64,000 nucleotides of DNA, taken from assembly GCF_001668615.1 (NCBI RefSeq), contig NZ_LZMC01000088.1, forward strand, positions 1 to 64,000. Direction: 5' to 3'. A model generated the notes under the pieces. That model was not told where the DNA came from. It did not search any database and worked only from the letters and a program-made list of their open reading frames with translations. Position 1 is the first letter of the stretch; each line of letters begins with the position of its first letter. The position numbers and the translations under genes were made by a program. This document shows positions 7,789 through 16,591 of this stretch, in pieces. Origin of the DNA: Mycobacterium sp. 1274761.0 (GTDB taxonomy: Bacteria > Actinomycetota > Actinomycetes > Mycobacteriales > Mycobacteriaceae).

Positions 7789-9314
7789 GCGGCCAGGCAG
7801 ACGACCGTCGCGCCTTCACGCCCCGCACGCCGGCCAACGAGAACCCCGACGGCGTGTCATATCGGCGTGGCTTCGTCACCCGTCACCAGGTGTCAGGCTG
7901 GCGATTCCTCATGCGGCGTATCGCATCCGGGGTCGCGCTACACGACACCCGGATGCTGGTCGACCCGCTGCGCACCCAGACCAGGGCCGTGTGGGTCGGG
8001 GCGCTGGTCGTCGTCACCGGCGTGGCCGGATGCTTCCTGTTCTCGCTGATCCGGCCGGGAGGCGTGGCGGGCAACGAGGCGGTGCTCGCGGACCGGTCCA
8101 CCGCCGCGCTGTACGTCAAGGTCGACGAGCAGCTGCACCCGGTGCTCAATCTGGCGTCGGCGCGCCTCATCGTCGGCAGGCCCGACAACCCGACGACGGT
8201 GAAGTCGGCAGAACTCGACAGGTTCGGCCGCGGCAACCTTCTCGGCATCCCCGGCGCGCCGGAACGCATGGTGCAGAACACTTCTCGAGATGCGGACTGG
8301 ACGGTCTGCGACGCCGCATCCGGACCGGCACGCGGCCCGACCGTGATCGCGGGTCACCTCGCCGGAGGCGGAGAACGTGCCGGCGCGCTGCCGGAGAACT
8401 CCGCGGTGCTCGCCGAGAACGGCGGGCGCACCTGGCTGCTGTGGCAGGGCAGACGCAGCCCGCTCGACCTCAACGAGCGCGCGGTTGCCGACGCGCTCGG
8501 CCTAGGCGCTGGCCCGCTCACACCTCGCCCCATAGCCACCGGCCTGTTCAACGCCGTCCCCGAATCGCCCGCCCTGAGGGCTCCGTCGATCCCGGGAGCC
8601 GGCGAACCGCCGCGATATCCGCTGCCGGTAGACGCGCCCGTCGGCGCTGTGGTGGTCGCCTTCGACACCGAAAACACCGTGCGCCACTACGCGGTCCTGG
8701 CCGACGGTCTGCAACCGATCCCGCCGGTGCTGGCCGCGATCCTGCGTAACACCAACTCATTCGGTCTCGACCAGCCGCCGCGGCTCGGCGCCGACGAGGT
8801 GTCGCGGACGCCGGTTGCCTCATCTATCGGGGCCCTCGACACCGGTGTGTTCCCCAACGATCCGGTCACCCTGGTCGATACCGCCGAGGCCCCGGTCATC
8901 TGCGCGCACTGGGCCAAGCCGGAGGGCGCGAACGTCAGCGGTCTGACCTTACTCTCAGGGGCCGCCCTGCCGCTCGAAACCGGAACGCCCACAGTTGATC
9001 TCGTCGCATCCGGAACGCGGGTCGTGGTGGCGCCCGGCCGCGGGTACCTGGTCCAGACCGTGGGACAGGAGCCTGGGTCACCGGTCGCCGGCGCACAGTT
9101 CTGGGTCAGCGACACCGGCGTCCGCTACGGCATCGACACCACGGGTGACACCAAAGCCGTTCAAGCGCTGGGCATCACCGCGCCGCCGCTGCCGATCCCG
9201 TGGTCGGTGCTGTCCCTGTATGCCGCTGGGCCGACCTTGTCCCGCGACAGCGCGCTGACCGTCCACGACACGATCCAGACACAGTCCGCCGCGATGGCGG
9301 GGGAGAACCGATGA
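7785..9314 (+). CDS. eccB3: ESX-3 core membrane protein EccB3
   Basis: A 509-residue EccB, one of the four proteins of the ESX membrane complex (EccB-EccC-EccD-EccE). A basic cytosolic N-terminus (SYRRGFVTRHQVSGWRFLMR) precedes one membrane helix near residues 66-88 (VWVGALVVVTGVAGCFLFSL). The remaining ~420 residues are a periplasmic domain with the repeated beta segments of the family. Two cysteines (WTVCDAASG and VICAHWAKP) match the conserved periplasmic disulphide pair of EccB. The start is GTG, overlapping the eccA3 stop in GTGA, and the stop overlaps eccC3 in ATGA, so translation is probably coupled. Confidence 0.96.
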   Translation: MSGQADDRRAFTPRTPANENPDGVSYRRGFVTRHQVSGWRFLMRRIASGVALHDTRMLVDPLRTQTRAVWVGALVVVTGVAGCFLFSLIRPGGVAGNEAVLADRSTAALYVKVDEQLHPVLNLASARLIVGRPDNPTTVKSAELDRFGRGNLLGIPGAPERMVQNTSRDADWTVCDAASGPARGPTVIAGHLAGGGERAGALPENSAVLAENGGRTWLLWQGRRSPLDLNERAVADALGLGAGPLTPRPIATGLFNAVPESPALRAPSIPGAGEPPRYPLPVDAPVGAVVVAFDTENTVRHYAVLADGLQPIPPVLAAILRNTNSFGLDQPPRLGADEVSRTPVASSIGALDTGVFPNDPVTLVDTAEAPVICAHWAKPEGANVSGLTLLSGAALPLETGTPTVDLVASGTRVVVAPGRGYLVQTVGQEPGSPVAGAQFWVSDTGVRYGIDTTGDTKAVQALGITAPPLPIPWSVLSLYAAGPTLSRDSALTVHDTIQTQSAAMAGENR

Positions 9315-12300
9315 GCAGGCTGATATTCGAGGCGCACCGCCGGTTGCCCCGGCCTGAGGTACGCAAACCCACGATCACCATCGAGCCTCCACCGGAACTG
9401 CCGCGGCTGGTGCCGCCATCACTGCTGCGACGGGTGCTGCCGTACCTGATCGTGATCCTGATCGTCGGGATGATCGTCGCGTTGGTGGCCACCGGCATGC
9501 GGCTCATCTCGCCGACCACCCTGTTCTTCCCATTCGTTCTGTTGTTGGCGGCCACCGCTTTGTACCGGGGTTCGGACAACAAGATGCGCACCGAGGAGGT
9601 CGACGCCGAGCGCGCCGACTACCTGCGGTACCTGTCGGTGCTGCGCGACAACGTGCGGGCCCACGCCGCCGAACAGCGCGCCGCACTCGAGTGGTCGCAT
9701 CCGGCGCCCGACACGCTGGCCGTCATCGCAGGCACCCGCAGGCAATGGGAACGCGATCCGCACGACGACGATTACCTTGTGGTGCGGGCAGGTCTGCACG
9801 AGGCGCCGCTGAAGACCACGCTGCGCGTCAAGGACACCGCAGACGAGATCGACCTGGAGCCCGTCTCGCACAGTGCATTACGCGGGCTGCTCGACACCCA
9901 GCGCACGCTCCATGACGTGCCCGCAGGCGTCGACATCACCAAGATGTCTCGCATCAACTTCGTCGGCGAGCCCGACGACGTGCGCGCGGCGCTACGCGCG
10001 TGGATCGCACAGGCCGTCACTTGGCACGACCCGGAGGTCCTCGGTCTCGCGGTCGCCACCCCGGAGCTGGACGCCGACCACTGGACATGGCTGAAATGGT
10101 TGCCGCACACCGATATTCCCGGTGAAGCGGACGGCGTCGGACCTGCCCGACGGTTGACGACCAGTGCCGACGAGCTGCGTCAGCTGGTCGCCGGGCTCGA
10201 CTGGACCAAGCACCTGCTGGTGATACTCGACGAACCAGACGCCGATGCAGACGATTTCGTCGGCGCGCAGAACCTGGACGGGGTCACCGTCATCCACACG
10301 TCGGCCATCGAACCGCACCGCGACCAGTACCCGGACCCCGAGCGGCCGGTGCTGCGGATCGCCGACGGCTCCCTCCACAGGTGGCAGGGCGCGGCCGGAT
10401 GGCAGCCCTACATCGGCCGGGCCGACACCCTCGCTGTGGCCGACGCGGCGCACTTGGCGCGGCGGTTGTCCCGCTGGGATTCCAACCCGCTGCACACCCG
10501 TTCCTCGAGCACCGGCGGCGGCACGTTCGGCACGCTGCTGTCCATCCCGGACGCTTCGGCGCTCGACGTCGCGCAGCTGTGGGCGCCGCGCCCGCGCGAT
10601 GAGGAACTCCGGGTGCCGATCGGCGTCACCTCCACCGGCGAGCCCCTGTACTTCGACCTCAAGGACGAAGCAGAGGGCGGCATGGGCCCGCACGGCCTGA
10701 TGATCGGCATGACCGGTTCGGGCAAGTCCCAGACGCTGATGTCGATTCTGTTGTCGCTGTTGACAACTCACCCCGCCGACCGGCTGATCGTCATCTACGC
10801 CGACTTCAAGGGTGAAGCCGGCGCCGATATCTTCCGCAACTTCCCCCAGGTCGTCGCCGTCATCTCGAACATGGCCGAGAAGAAGTCGTTGGCCGACCGG
10901 TTCGCCGACACCCTGCGCGGTGAGGTGGCGCGCCGCGAGCAGTTGCTGCGCGATGCCGGGCGCCGGGTCCAGGGCAGTGCCTTCAACTCAGTGCTCGAAT
11001 ACGAGGCCGCTTGTGAAAGGGAAGGAGCGGCTGGTCACGACCTTCCTCCGATACCGACGCTGTTCGTCGTGGCCGACGAGTTCACCCTGATGCTGGCCGA
11101 CCACCCTGAGTACGCCGAGCTGTTCGACTACGTCGCGCGGAAAGGCCGCTCGTTCCGCATCCACATCCTGTTCGCATCGCAGACGCTCGACGTCGGCAAG
11201 ATCAAGGACATCGACAAGAACACGTCGTATCGGATCGGCCTGAAGGTTGCCAGCCCCAGCATCTCTCGCCAGATCATCGGCGTCGAGGACGCCTATCACA
11301 TCGAGTCCGGCAGAGAACACAAGGGAGTCGGCTTCCTTGTGCCCGCACCGGGAGCTGTGCCGATCAAATTCCGCAGCACCTATGTCGACGGGATCTACGA
11401 ACCACCGCGGCGAGCGAAATCCATCGTGGTGCACGCCGATCCGCAACCGCAGCTGTTTACCGCCTCGCGGGTGGAGCCGCCGCCCGAGACGGCGATCGCG
11501 GACTCCGATGGCGACGCAGACGTGCGGCCGCCGCGCAAGCTCATCGCCACCATCGGCGACCAGCTGGCGAAGTACGGACCGCGCGCCCCGCAGCTGTGGC
11601 TGCCGCCGCTGGACGAACCGCTGCCGCTAGAGGAGGTCCTGCAGCGAGCCGACATTCCGGATCGGCAGTGGCGCTGGCCGCTCGGCGAAATCGATCGGCC
11701 CTTCGAAATGCGCCGCGACCCGTTGATCTTCGACGCCACCTCGTCGGCAGGCAACATGGTGATCCATGGTGGGCCGAAGTCCGGCAAGTCGACGGCGCTT
11801 CAGACGTTCATCCTGTCGGCAGCGGCGCTGCATTCGCCGCGCGATGTCACGTTCTATTGCCTCGATTACGGCGGCGGACAGCTGACGCAGCTGGCCGGAC
11901 TCGCCCACGTCGGCAGCGTCGCGTCGCCGCTGGAGCCAGAACGGATCAGGCGCACGTTCGGTGAGCTGGAGCAGCTGCTGTTGGCGCGACAGCGGCACGC
12001 GCACGCGAGGAGCGATAAGGGGGGCGGCTGTGCTGACCGCGATGACGGTTACGGCCAAGTGTTCCTCGTCATCGATAACCTCTACGCGTTCAGCAGAGAC
12101 AACACCGACCAGTTCAACACCCGGAACCCGTTGCTGGCCAAGGTCACCGAGCTGGTCAACGCGGGCCTGTCGTACGGCATCCATGTCGTCATCACCACCC
12201 CGAACTGGATCGAGGTGCCGTTGACGATGCGCGACGGTCTCGGTCTGCGCCTCGAGCTCAAGCTCCACGACGCACAGGACAGCAACGTGCGCGTCGTGGG

Positions 12301-13267
12301 TGCCCTGCGACGGCCCGCCGAGAGCGTGCCGGCAGACCAACCAGGACGCGGCCTGACCATGGCGGCCGAGCACTTCCTGTTCGCCGCGCCGCCGCTGAAC
12401 GCGATCGGTGAACTCAATGCGCGCTACCGCGGTCTGACCGCGCCGCCGGTGCGACTGCTGCCCACCGACCTGCGTCCCGAGACCGTCGCGCCGCTGTATG
12501 CGGGCCCCGAACGGATCGTCGTCGGTCAGCGCGAGGAAGACCTCGCCCCGGTCACGCTAGACTTCGTGCAGAACCCGCTGTTGATGGTGTTCGGCGACAA
12601 CCGATCCGGCAAGACGACCTTGCTGCGCCACATCATCCGCACGCTGCGCGAGAACACGACGGAAGACCGGATCGCCTTCACGGTCATCGACCGGCGACTC
12701 CATCTTGTCGACGAGCCACTATTCCCGGAGAACGAGTACACCCCCAACATCGACCGGATCACCCCGGCGATGCTCGGTCTGTCGTCGATCATCGAGAAGC
12801 GCAGGCCGCCAACCGGTCTCACTCGTGAGGAGCTGAGCGGCTGGTCATACACCGGCCATACCCACTACCTGATCGTCGACGACGTCGACCAGATCCCGGA
12901 CGCCCCTGCGATGGGTGGGCCGTTCGTCGGGCAGCGCCCGTGGACGAGCCTGATCGGGCTGCTGTCCGAGGCCGGCGACCTCGGCCTGCGGGTGATCGTC
13001 ACGGCACGGGCCACCGGATCGGCGCATGCGGTGATGACCGCCCCGCTGCTGCGTCGCCTCAACGAGCTGCAGGCGACCACACTGATGCTGTCGGGCAACC
13101 CGCAGGACAGCGGCAAGATCCGTGGCCAGCGCTTCAGCCGGCTACCCGCGGGCAGGGCAATCCTGTTGAGCGACAGCGATTCGCCGACATACCTACAGAT
13201 CGTCAACCCGCTTGTTTCAGAAGCGGTCGCACATGGCAACGGTGAGAGAAAGGACTACGGCCGATGA
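9311..13267 (+). CDS. eccC3: ESX-3 FtsK/SpoIIIE motor ATPase EccC3
   Basis: A 1318-residue EccC, the motor of ESX-3. The ATG at 9311 is chosen because it overlaps the eccB3 stop (ATGA) and gives the expected MSRLIFEAHRRLPRPE start; the frame is open further upstream. Two membrane helices lie near residues 38-85. Three ATPase domains follow, with Walker A motifs GMTGSGKSQT (about 466), GGPKSGKSTA (about 820) and GDNRSGKTTL (about 1095), and Walker B segments LFVVADEF, VFLVIDNLYAF and YLIVDDVDQI. The second Walker B ends in Asn where a catalytic acidic residue is expected, as in other EccCs whose distal domains bind nucleotide weakly. Length agrees with M. tuberculosis EccC3 (1330). Confidence 0.97.
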   Translation: MSRLIFEAHRRLPRPEVRKPTITIEPPPELPRLVPPSLLRRVLPYLIVILIVGMIVALVATGMRLISPTTLFFPFVLLLAATALYRGSDNKMRTEEVDAERADYLRYLSVLRDNVRAHAAEQRAALEWSHPAPDTLAVIAGTRRQWERDPHDDDYLVVRAGLHEAPLKTTLRVKDTADEIDLEPVSHSALRGLLDTQRTLHDVPAGVDITKMSRINFVGEPDDVRAALRAWIAQAVTWHDPEVLGLAVATPELDADHWTWLKWLPHTDIPGEADGVGPARRLTTSADELRQLVAGLDWTKHLLVILDEPDADADDFVGAQNLDGVTVIHTSAIEPHRDQYPDPERPVLRIADGSLHRWQGAAGWQPYIGRADTLAVADAAHLARRLSRWDSNPLHTRSSSTGGGTFGTLLSIPDASALDVAQLWAPRPRDEELRVPIGVTSTGEPLYFDLKDEAEGGMGPHGLMIGMTGSGKSQTLMSILLSLLTTHPADRLIVIYADFKGEAGADIFRNFPQVVAVISNMAEKKSLADRFADTLRGEVARREQLLRDAGRRVQGSAFNSVLEYEAACEREGAAGHDLPPIPTLFVVADEFTLMLADHPEYAELFDYVARKGRSFRIHILFASQTLDVGKIKDIDKNTSYRIGLKVASPSISRQIIGVEDAYHIESGREHKGVGFLVPAPGAVPIKFRSTYVDGIYEPPRRAKSIVVHADPQPQLFTASRVEPPPETAIADSDGDADVRPPRKLIATIGDQLAKYGPRAPQLWLPPLDEPLPLEEVLQRADIPDRQWRWPLGEIDRPFEMRRDPLIFDATSSAGNMVIHGGPKSGKSTALQTFILSAAALHSPRDVTFYCLDYGGGQLTQLAGLAHVGSVASPLEPERIRRTFGELEQLLLARQRHAHARSDKGGGCADRDDGYGQVFLVIDNLYAFSRDNTDQFNTRNPLLAKVTELVNAGLSYGIHVVITTPNWIEVPLTMRDGLGLRLELKLHDAQDSNVRVVGALRRPAESVPADQPGRGLTMAAEHFLFAAPPLNAIGELNARYRGLTAPPVRLLPTDLRPETVAPLYAGPERIVVGQREEDLAPVTLDFVQNPLLMVFGDNRSGKTTLLRHIIRTLRENTTEDRIAFTVIDRRLHLVDEPLFPENEYTPNIDRITPAMLGLSSIIEKRRPPTGLTREELSGWSYTGHTHYLIVDDVDQIPDAPAMGGPFVGQRPWTSLIGLLSEAGDLGLRVIVTARATGSAHAVMTAPLLRRLNELQATTLMLSGNPQDSGKIRGQRFSRLPAGRAILLSDSDSPTYLQIVNPLVSEAVAHGNGERKDYGR

Positions 13268-13572
13268 CTCTGCGAGTAATTCCCGAGGGACTGACGGCGG
13301 CCAGCGCGGCGGTCGAGGCGCTGACGGCGCGGCTGGCGGCCGCACATGCCGGCGCGGCGACGCTCGTCACCGCCGTGATACCGCCGGCCGCTGACCCTGT
13401 TTCGCTGCAGACCGCAGTCGGGCTCAGCGCACACGGCGCCCAGCACGCCACCGTCGCCGCCCAGGGCGTCGAGGAGCTGGGCCGGTCCGGTACCGGCGTC
13501 GGGGAGTCGGCGGCCAGCTACGCCACCGGAGATGCCGCGGCCGCGGCGTCCTACCTCGTGGCGCGGGGCTGA
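13264..13572 (+). CDS. PE5: ESX-3 PE protein (PE5)
   Basis: A 102-residue protein consisting of one PE domain, a helical hairpin that pairs with the PPE protein encoded next. It starts MTLRVIPEGLTAASAAVEAL and so has the Pro-Glu pair at residues 7-8. The type VII secretion signal YxxxD is present as YATGD at residues 86-90. It overlaps the eccC3 stop (ATGA) and is followed by PPE4 after two bases. The PE5-PPE4 heterodimer is recognised by EspG3 and exported by ESX-3; in M. tuberculosis this pair is needed for mycobactin-dependent iron use (family knowledge). Confidence 0.94.
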   Translation: MTLRVIPEGLTAASAAVEALTARLAAAHAGAATLVTAVIPPAADPVSLQTAVGLSAHGAQHATVAAQGVEELGRSGTGVGESAASYATGDAAAAASYLVARG

Positions 13573-13574
13573 CG

Positions 13575-15161
13575 ATGACCGGTCCGTGGATGGCGCTACC
13601 CCCGGAGGTGCACTCGACGCTGCTGAGCAGCGGTCCGGGACCGGGGTCGTTGCTTGCCGCGGCAGGGGCCTGGCAGGCGTTGAGCGCAGAATATGCCTCT
13701 GCCGCAGCCGAACTCACGGCCCTGCTGGGCGAGGTGCAGGCGGGATCGTGGGAGGGGCCGAGCGCCGAACAGTACGTAGCGGCCCACGCGCCCTACCTGG
13801 CCTGGCTCGCCGATGCGAGCGCGAACAGCGCCGCAGCGGCCGTGCAGCACGAGACCGCCGCCGCCGCTTACACCACCGCACTGGCCACCATGCCGACAAT
13901 GCCCGAACTGGTCACCAACAAAGTCGTGCACGGCGTTTTGGTGGCCACCAACTTCCTCGGCATCAACACGATCCCCATCGCGGTCAACGAGGCCGACTAT
14001 GTCCGGATGTGGATTCAGGCGGCCACCGTGATGGGCACATACGAAGCGGTATCGGGTGCGGCGCTCGCGGCGGCCCCGGTCATGCCTCCCGCGCCGCTTC
14101 TGCTGCAGCCGGGTGTCGGCGAAGCGGGCAATGCGGCAGCGACGGTCCACCAGATGGCCGCCCAGGCGCAGGCTGCGGAATCGGGTAGCTCCCTGGATCT
14201 TTCGGACATCATCTCCGACCTGCTGGCCTACTATCAGGACTACCTCGACCAGCTCTACGGTCCCATTCTCGATTTCCTGAGGGATCCGTTCAACAGCATC
14301 ATCCAGCTGATCCGTGATTTTCTGACCAATCCGGCCGGCGCCCTGGTCACATGGTGGCCGCTGCTCTTCGCAGTGGGTTATCTGGTCATCACCAACCTCC
14401 TCGGCTGGCCCACCTGGGCGATGATCCTGAGTGCGCCGTTCCTGATCCCGTTGTTGATCGGTCTCGGACTGGCATACCTTGCGCCGGTCGCGGCGCAGGA
14501 AGCACCCCCCGCCGATGCCCCCGCGGCTGAGCCGCACGCGCCTGTGTCAGCACCGGCGCGGGCCGAACAAACGGCCCAGTGGCCGGTAGCCGGTATCGCC
14601 CCGACGACGGTCAGCCCCGGCGTCGCCCCGTCGAGTGCTGTCAGCCCCGCCGCGCCGAGCACGGCTGCGCCCGCGCCGGCAGCACCGGCTCAGCTGGTGC
14701 CGTACGCCGTGCGCGGCGACGACCCGGGCGAGGGGTTCACGCCGACGCTGCGAGACAGCGCAGCCGCAAAGGCCCCCGCCGCCGACATCCCCTCGGCTGC
14801 GGCGCTGGCCGCCGCGGCGGCCGCACGCGAGAAGAGGCGGGCCCGCAGGCGCGCGAAGGCCAAAGAGCGCGGCTACCGTGACGAGTACATGGACCTGGAA
14901 CCCGAAATCGATTCCAGTCCACCGCAATCCGAAGAGGCTCGCGTTTCGGCGTCACTGCGCGGCGCTGATCCGATGGCTTTCAGCGGCACCGCGACGAAGT
15001 CCGATGCGCCCGCCGCCGGGCTGACCCGGCTGCCAGGTGACGCATTCGGCGGCGGAGCCGTCGCCCCGATGTTGCCCACCACGTGGCATGCAGATGATCA
15101 GGAAACCGAAAAAGGAACCGAAAAAGGAACCGAAAAAGGAAAAGGAAGGAAGAAGCCATGA
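13575..15161 (+). CDS. PPE4: ESX-3 PPE protein, PPE-PPW type (PPE4)
   Basis: A 528-residue PPE protein. The PPE domain occupies about residues 1-175 (MALPPEVHSTLLSSGPGPGS, then AGAWQALSAEYASAAAEL and the WEGPSAEQY loop). A hydrophobic stretch near 255-305 may be membrane-active. An Ala/Pro-rich linker leads to a basic KRRARRRAKAKERGYRDEYMD segment and a C-terminal PPW signature (MAFSGT, then PMLPTTW), placing it in the PPE-PPW subfamily. The last residues are a Lys/Glu-rich tail encoded by a 12-base tandem repeat, which looks like a local expansion after the conserved PMLPTTW. The stop overlaps esxG (ATGA). Confidence 0.94.
   Translation: MTGPWMALPPEVHSTLLSSGPGPGSLLAAAGAWQALSAEYASAAAELTALLGEVQAGSWEGPSAEQYVAAHAPYLAWLADASANSAAAAVQHETAAAAYTTALATMPTMPELVTNKVVHGVLVATNFLGINTIPIAVNEADYVRMWIQAATVMGTYEAVSGAALAAAPVMPPAPLLLQPGVGEAGNAAATVHQMAAQAQAAESGSSLDLSDIISDLLAYYQDYLDQLYGPILDFLRDPFNSIIQLIRDFLTNPAGALVTWWPLLFAVGYLVITNLLGWPTWAMILSAPFLIPLLIGLGLAYLAPVAAQEAPPADAPAAEPHAPVSAPARAEQTAQWPVAGIAPTTVSPGVAPSSAVSPAAPSTAAPAPAAPAQLVPYAVRGDDPGEGFTPTLRDSAAAKAPAADIPSAAALAAAAAAREKRRARRRAKAKERGYRDEYMDLEPEIDSSPPQSEEARVSASLRGADPMAFSGTATKSDAPAAGLTRLPGDAFGGGAVAPMLPTTWHADDQETEKGTEKGTEKGKGRKKP
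15102..15137 (+). repeat. Three 12-bp tandem repeats in the PPE4 3' end
   Basis: One GAAACCGAAAAA and two exact GGAACCGAAAAA units follow each other and encode ETEK-GTEK-GTEK. The purine run continues (15138-15155, AAGGAAGGAAG) and supplies the ribosome-binding site of esxG, so copy-number change could alter both the PPE4 tail and the approach to the esxG start without shifting the frame. Confidence 0.85.
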
Positions 15162-15451
15162 GCCTCCTCGATGCTCATATCCCGCAACTGGTCGCATCGG
15201 AGGCGGCCTTCGGCGCCAAGACGGCGTTGATGCGGAGCACCATCGCACAGGCTGAGCAGGCGGCCACCTCCGCACAGGCGTTCCACATGGGGGAGTCGTC
15301 GGCGGCATTCCAGGCCGCCCACGCCCGGTTCGTCGAGGTGTCGGCGAAGGTCAATGCGCTGCTCGACATCGCACAGCTCAACCTCGGCGACGCCGCGGGT
15401 AATTACGTCGCCCAAGACGCCGCCGCCGCCAGCACCTACACCTCTATCTGA
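15158..15451 (+). CDS. esxG: ESX-3 substrate EsxG (WXG100-like)
   Basis: A 97-residue Esx protein that forms a secreted heterodimer with EsxH. It is a helix-turn-helix hairpin in which the WXG turn is replaced by the EsxG-type FHMGESSAAFQ. The C-terminal YxxxD secretion motif is present as YVAQD in GNYVAQDAAAAS. The start overlaps the PPE4 stop (ATGA) and follows a strong purine-rich ribosome-binding site. EsxG-EsxH is required for siderophore-mediated iron uptake and for export of ESX-3-dependent PE/PPE proteins (known for the family). esxH follows after 24 bases. Confidence 0.96.
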   Translation: MSLLDAHIPQLVASEAAFGAKTALMRSTIAQAEQAATSAQAFHMGESSAAFQAAHARFVEVSAKVNALLDIAQLNLGDAAGNYVAQDAAAASTYTSI

Positions 15452-15475
15452 GTCAGATCGGAAAGGCCCAAAACC

Positions 15476-15763
15476 ATGTCCCAGATCATGTACAACTACC
15501 CGGCGATGCTGGCGCATTCGGGTGAGATGGCAAGCTACGCAGCGGCATTGCACGCCGTCGGCGCGGACATCGCCAGCGAGCAGGCCGCATTGGCCGGCGC
15601 GTGGCAGGGTGACACCGGCATGACCTACCAGGCGTGGCAGGCGCAGTGGAACACCTCCATGGAAGAGCTCGTGCGCGCATACCGGGCGATGGCCTCGACC
15701 CACGAGCAGAACACCATGTCCATGAACGCCCGCGACCAGGCCGAGGGCGCCAAATGGGGATAG
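15476..15763 (+). CDS. esxH: ESX-3 substrate EsxH (TB10.4-like)
   Basis: A 95-residue WXG100 protein, partner of EsxG. The N-terminus MSQIMYNYPAMLAHSGEM and the turn WQGDTG (WXG at 43-45) are highly conserved. GGAAAGG lies upstream of the ATG. Of the residues recalled as the zinc site of M. tuberculosis EsxH (His14, His70, His76, Glu77), this protein keeps His14, His76 and Glu77 but has Arg at 70 (AYRAMASTHE). The stop TAG abuts the espG3 ATG directly. The final glycine count differs slightly from M. tuberculosis (96 residues). Confidence 0.96.
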   Translation: MSQIMYNYPAMLAHSGEMASYAAALHAVGADIASEQAALAGAWQGDTGMTYQAWQAQWNTSMEELVRAYRAMASTHEQNTMSMNARDQAEGAKWG

Positions 15764-16591
15764 ATGCGCCCTAACGCCGTCGAGCTGACCGTCGAACGGG
15801 CGTGGCGGATCGCGGATTCCCTTGGCGCGGGCAGTTTTCCGTGGGTGCTGGCGATCACGCCGCTGACACCCGGCAGCGGCGATCACATCCAGGTTGTCGC
15901 CGAACCCGTTGTCGAAGAATGGATCCGGCTGGCCTGCCATCCGGCGCAATGGCTCGAGCTCCGATTCGTCACCGCAGGCGGCGACCTGCTGCGGGGGCTC
16001 ATCGCGCGCCGCGGTGACCGGACTGTGGTGGCCCTGCGCAACGCGCACCTGGTCACCTTCACCGAGATGGACATCGGCGATCCGCACGCGCTGGTGCCGA
16101 TCGTGACCGCGGGCCTGTCGGGGCGGGCGCCGGCGCGGTTTGACGAGTTCATGCTGCCTGCGCAGGTCGGTGCAAGGGCGGACGAACGGATCCGCAACGG
16201 CACGCCGGTCGACGAGGTGCTGGAGTTCCTCGGCATCCCGCCGTCCGCGCGCCCTGTGGTGGCGTCGGTGTTCGAGGATCGCCGTACCTACGTCGAGATC
16301 GTCGCGGGGCAGCGCCGCGACGGCCACCACGTGGCGACCGACGTCGGTGTCGGCATCATCGATTCTTCTCAGGGTCGCGTGGTCGTCAGCCCGACTCGCG
16401 CACCCGACGGAGAGTGGATCTCCACCTTCTCCCCGGGCACACCGTTCGCGATCGCCACGGCCGTCGACCGGCTGATTGCCGCGCTACCGGACGGCTCCTG
16501 GTTTCCCGACCTACAGCTCACCCGCGACTTCGACCACACAACGGAACACCAGAGAGAGCACCAGAAAACGGCATGTCCAACAACACTGTGA
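15764..16591 (+). CDS. espG3: ESX-3 PE/PPE chaperone EspG3
   Basis: A 275-residue cytosolic chaperone that binds the tip of ESX-3-specific PPE proteins and keeps PE-PPE dimers soluble before secretion. It starts MRPNAVELTVERAWRIADSL and has the mixed alpha/beta EspG pattern: LACHPAQWLELRFVTAGGD, RRGDRTVVALRNAHLVTF, and the C-terminal IATAVDRLIAALP helix. Length is a little below M. tuberculosis EspG3 (295, recalled). The ATG directly follows the esxH stop, and the gene end overlaps eccD3 by 19 bases. Confidence 0.95.
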   Translation: MRPNAVELTVERAWRIADSLGAGSFPWVLAITPLTPGSGDHIQVVAEPVVEEWIRLACHPAQWLELRFVTAGGDLLRGLIARRGDRTVVALRNAHLVTFTEMDIGDPHALVPIVTAGLSGRAPARFDEFMLPAQVGARADERIRNGTPVDEVLEFLGIPPSARPVVASVFEDRRTYVEIVAGQRRDGHHVATDVGVGIIDSSQGRVVVSPTRAPDGEWISTFSPGTPFAIATAVDRLIAALPDGSWFPDLQLTRDFDHTTEHQREHQKTACPTTL

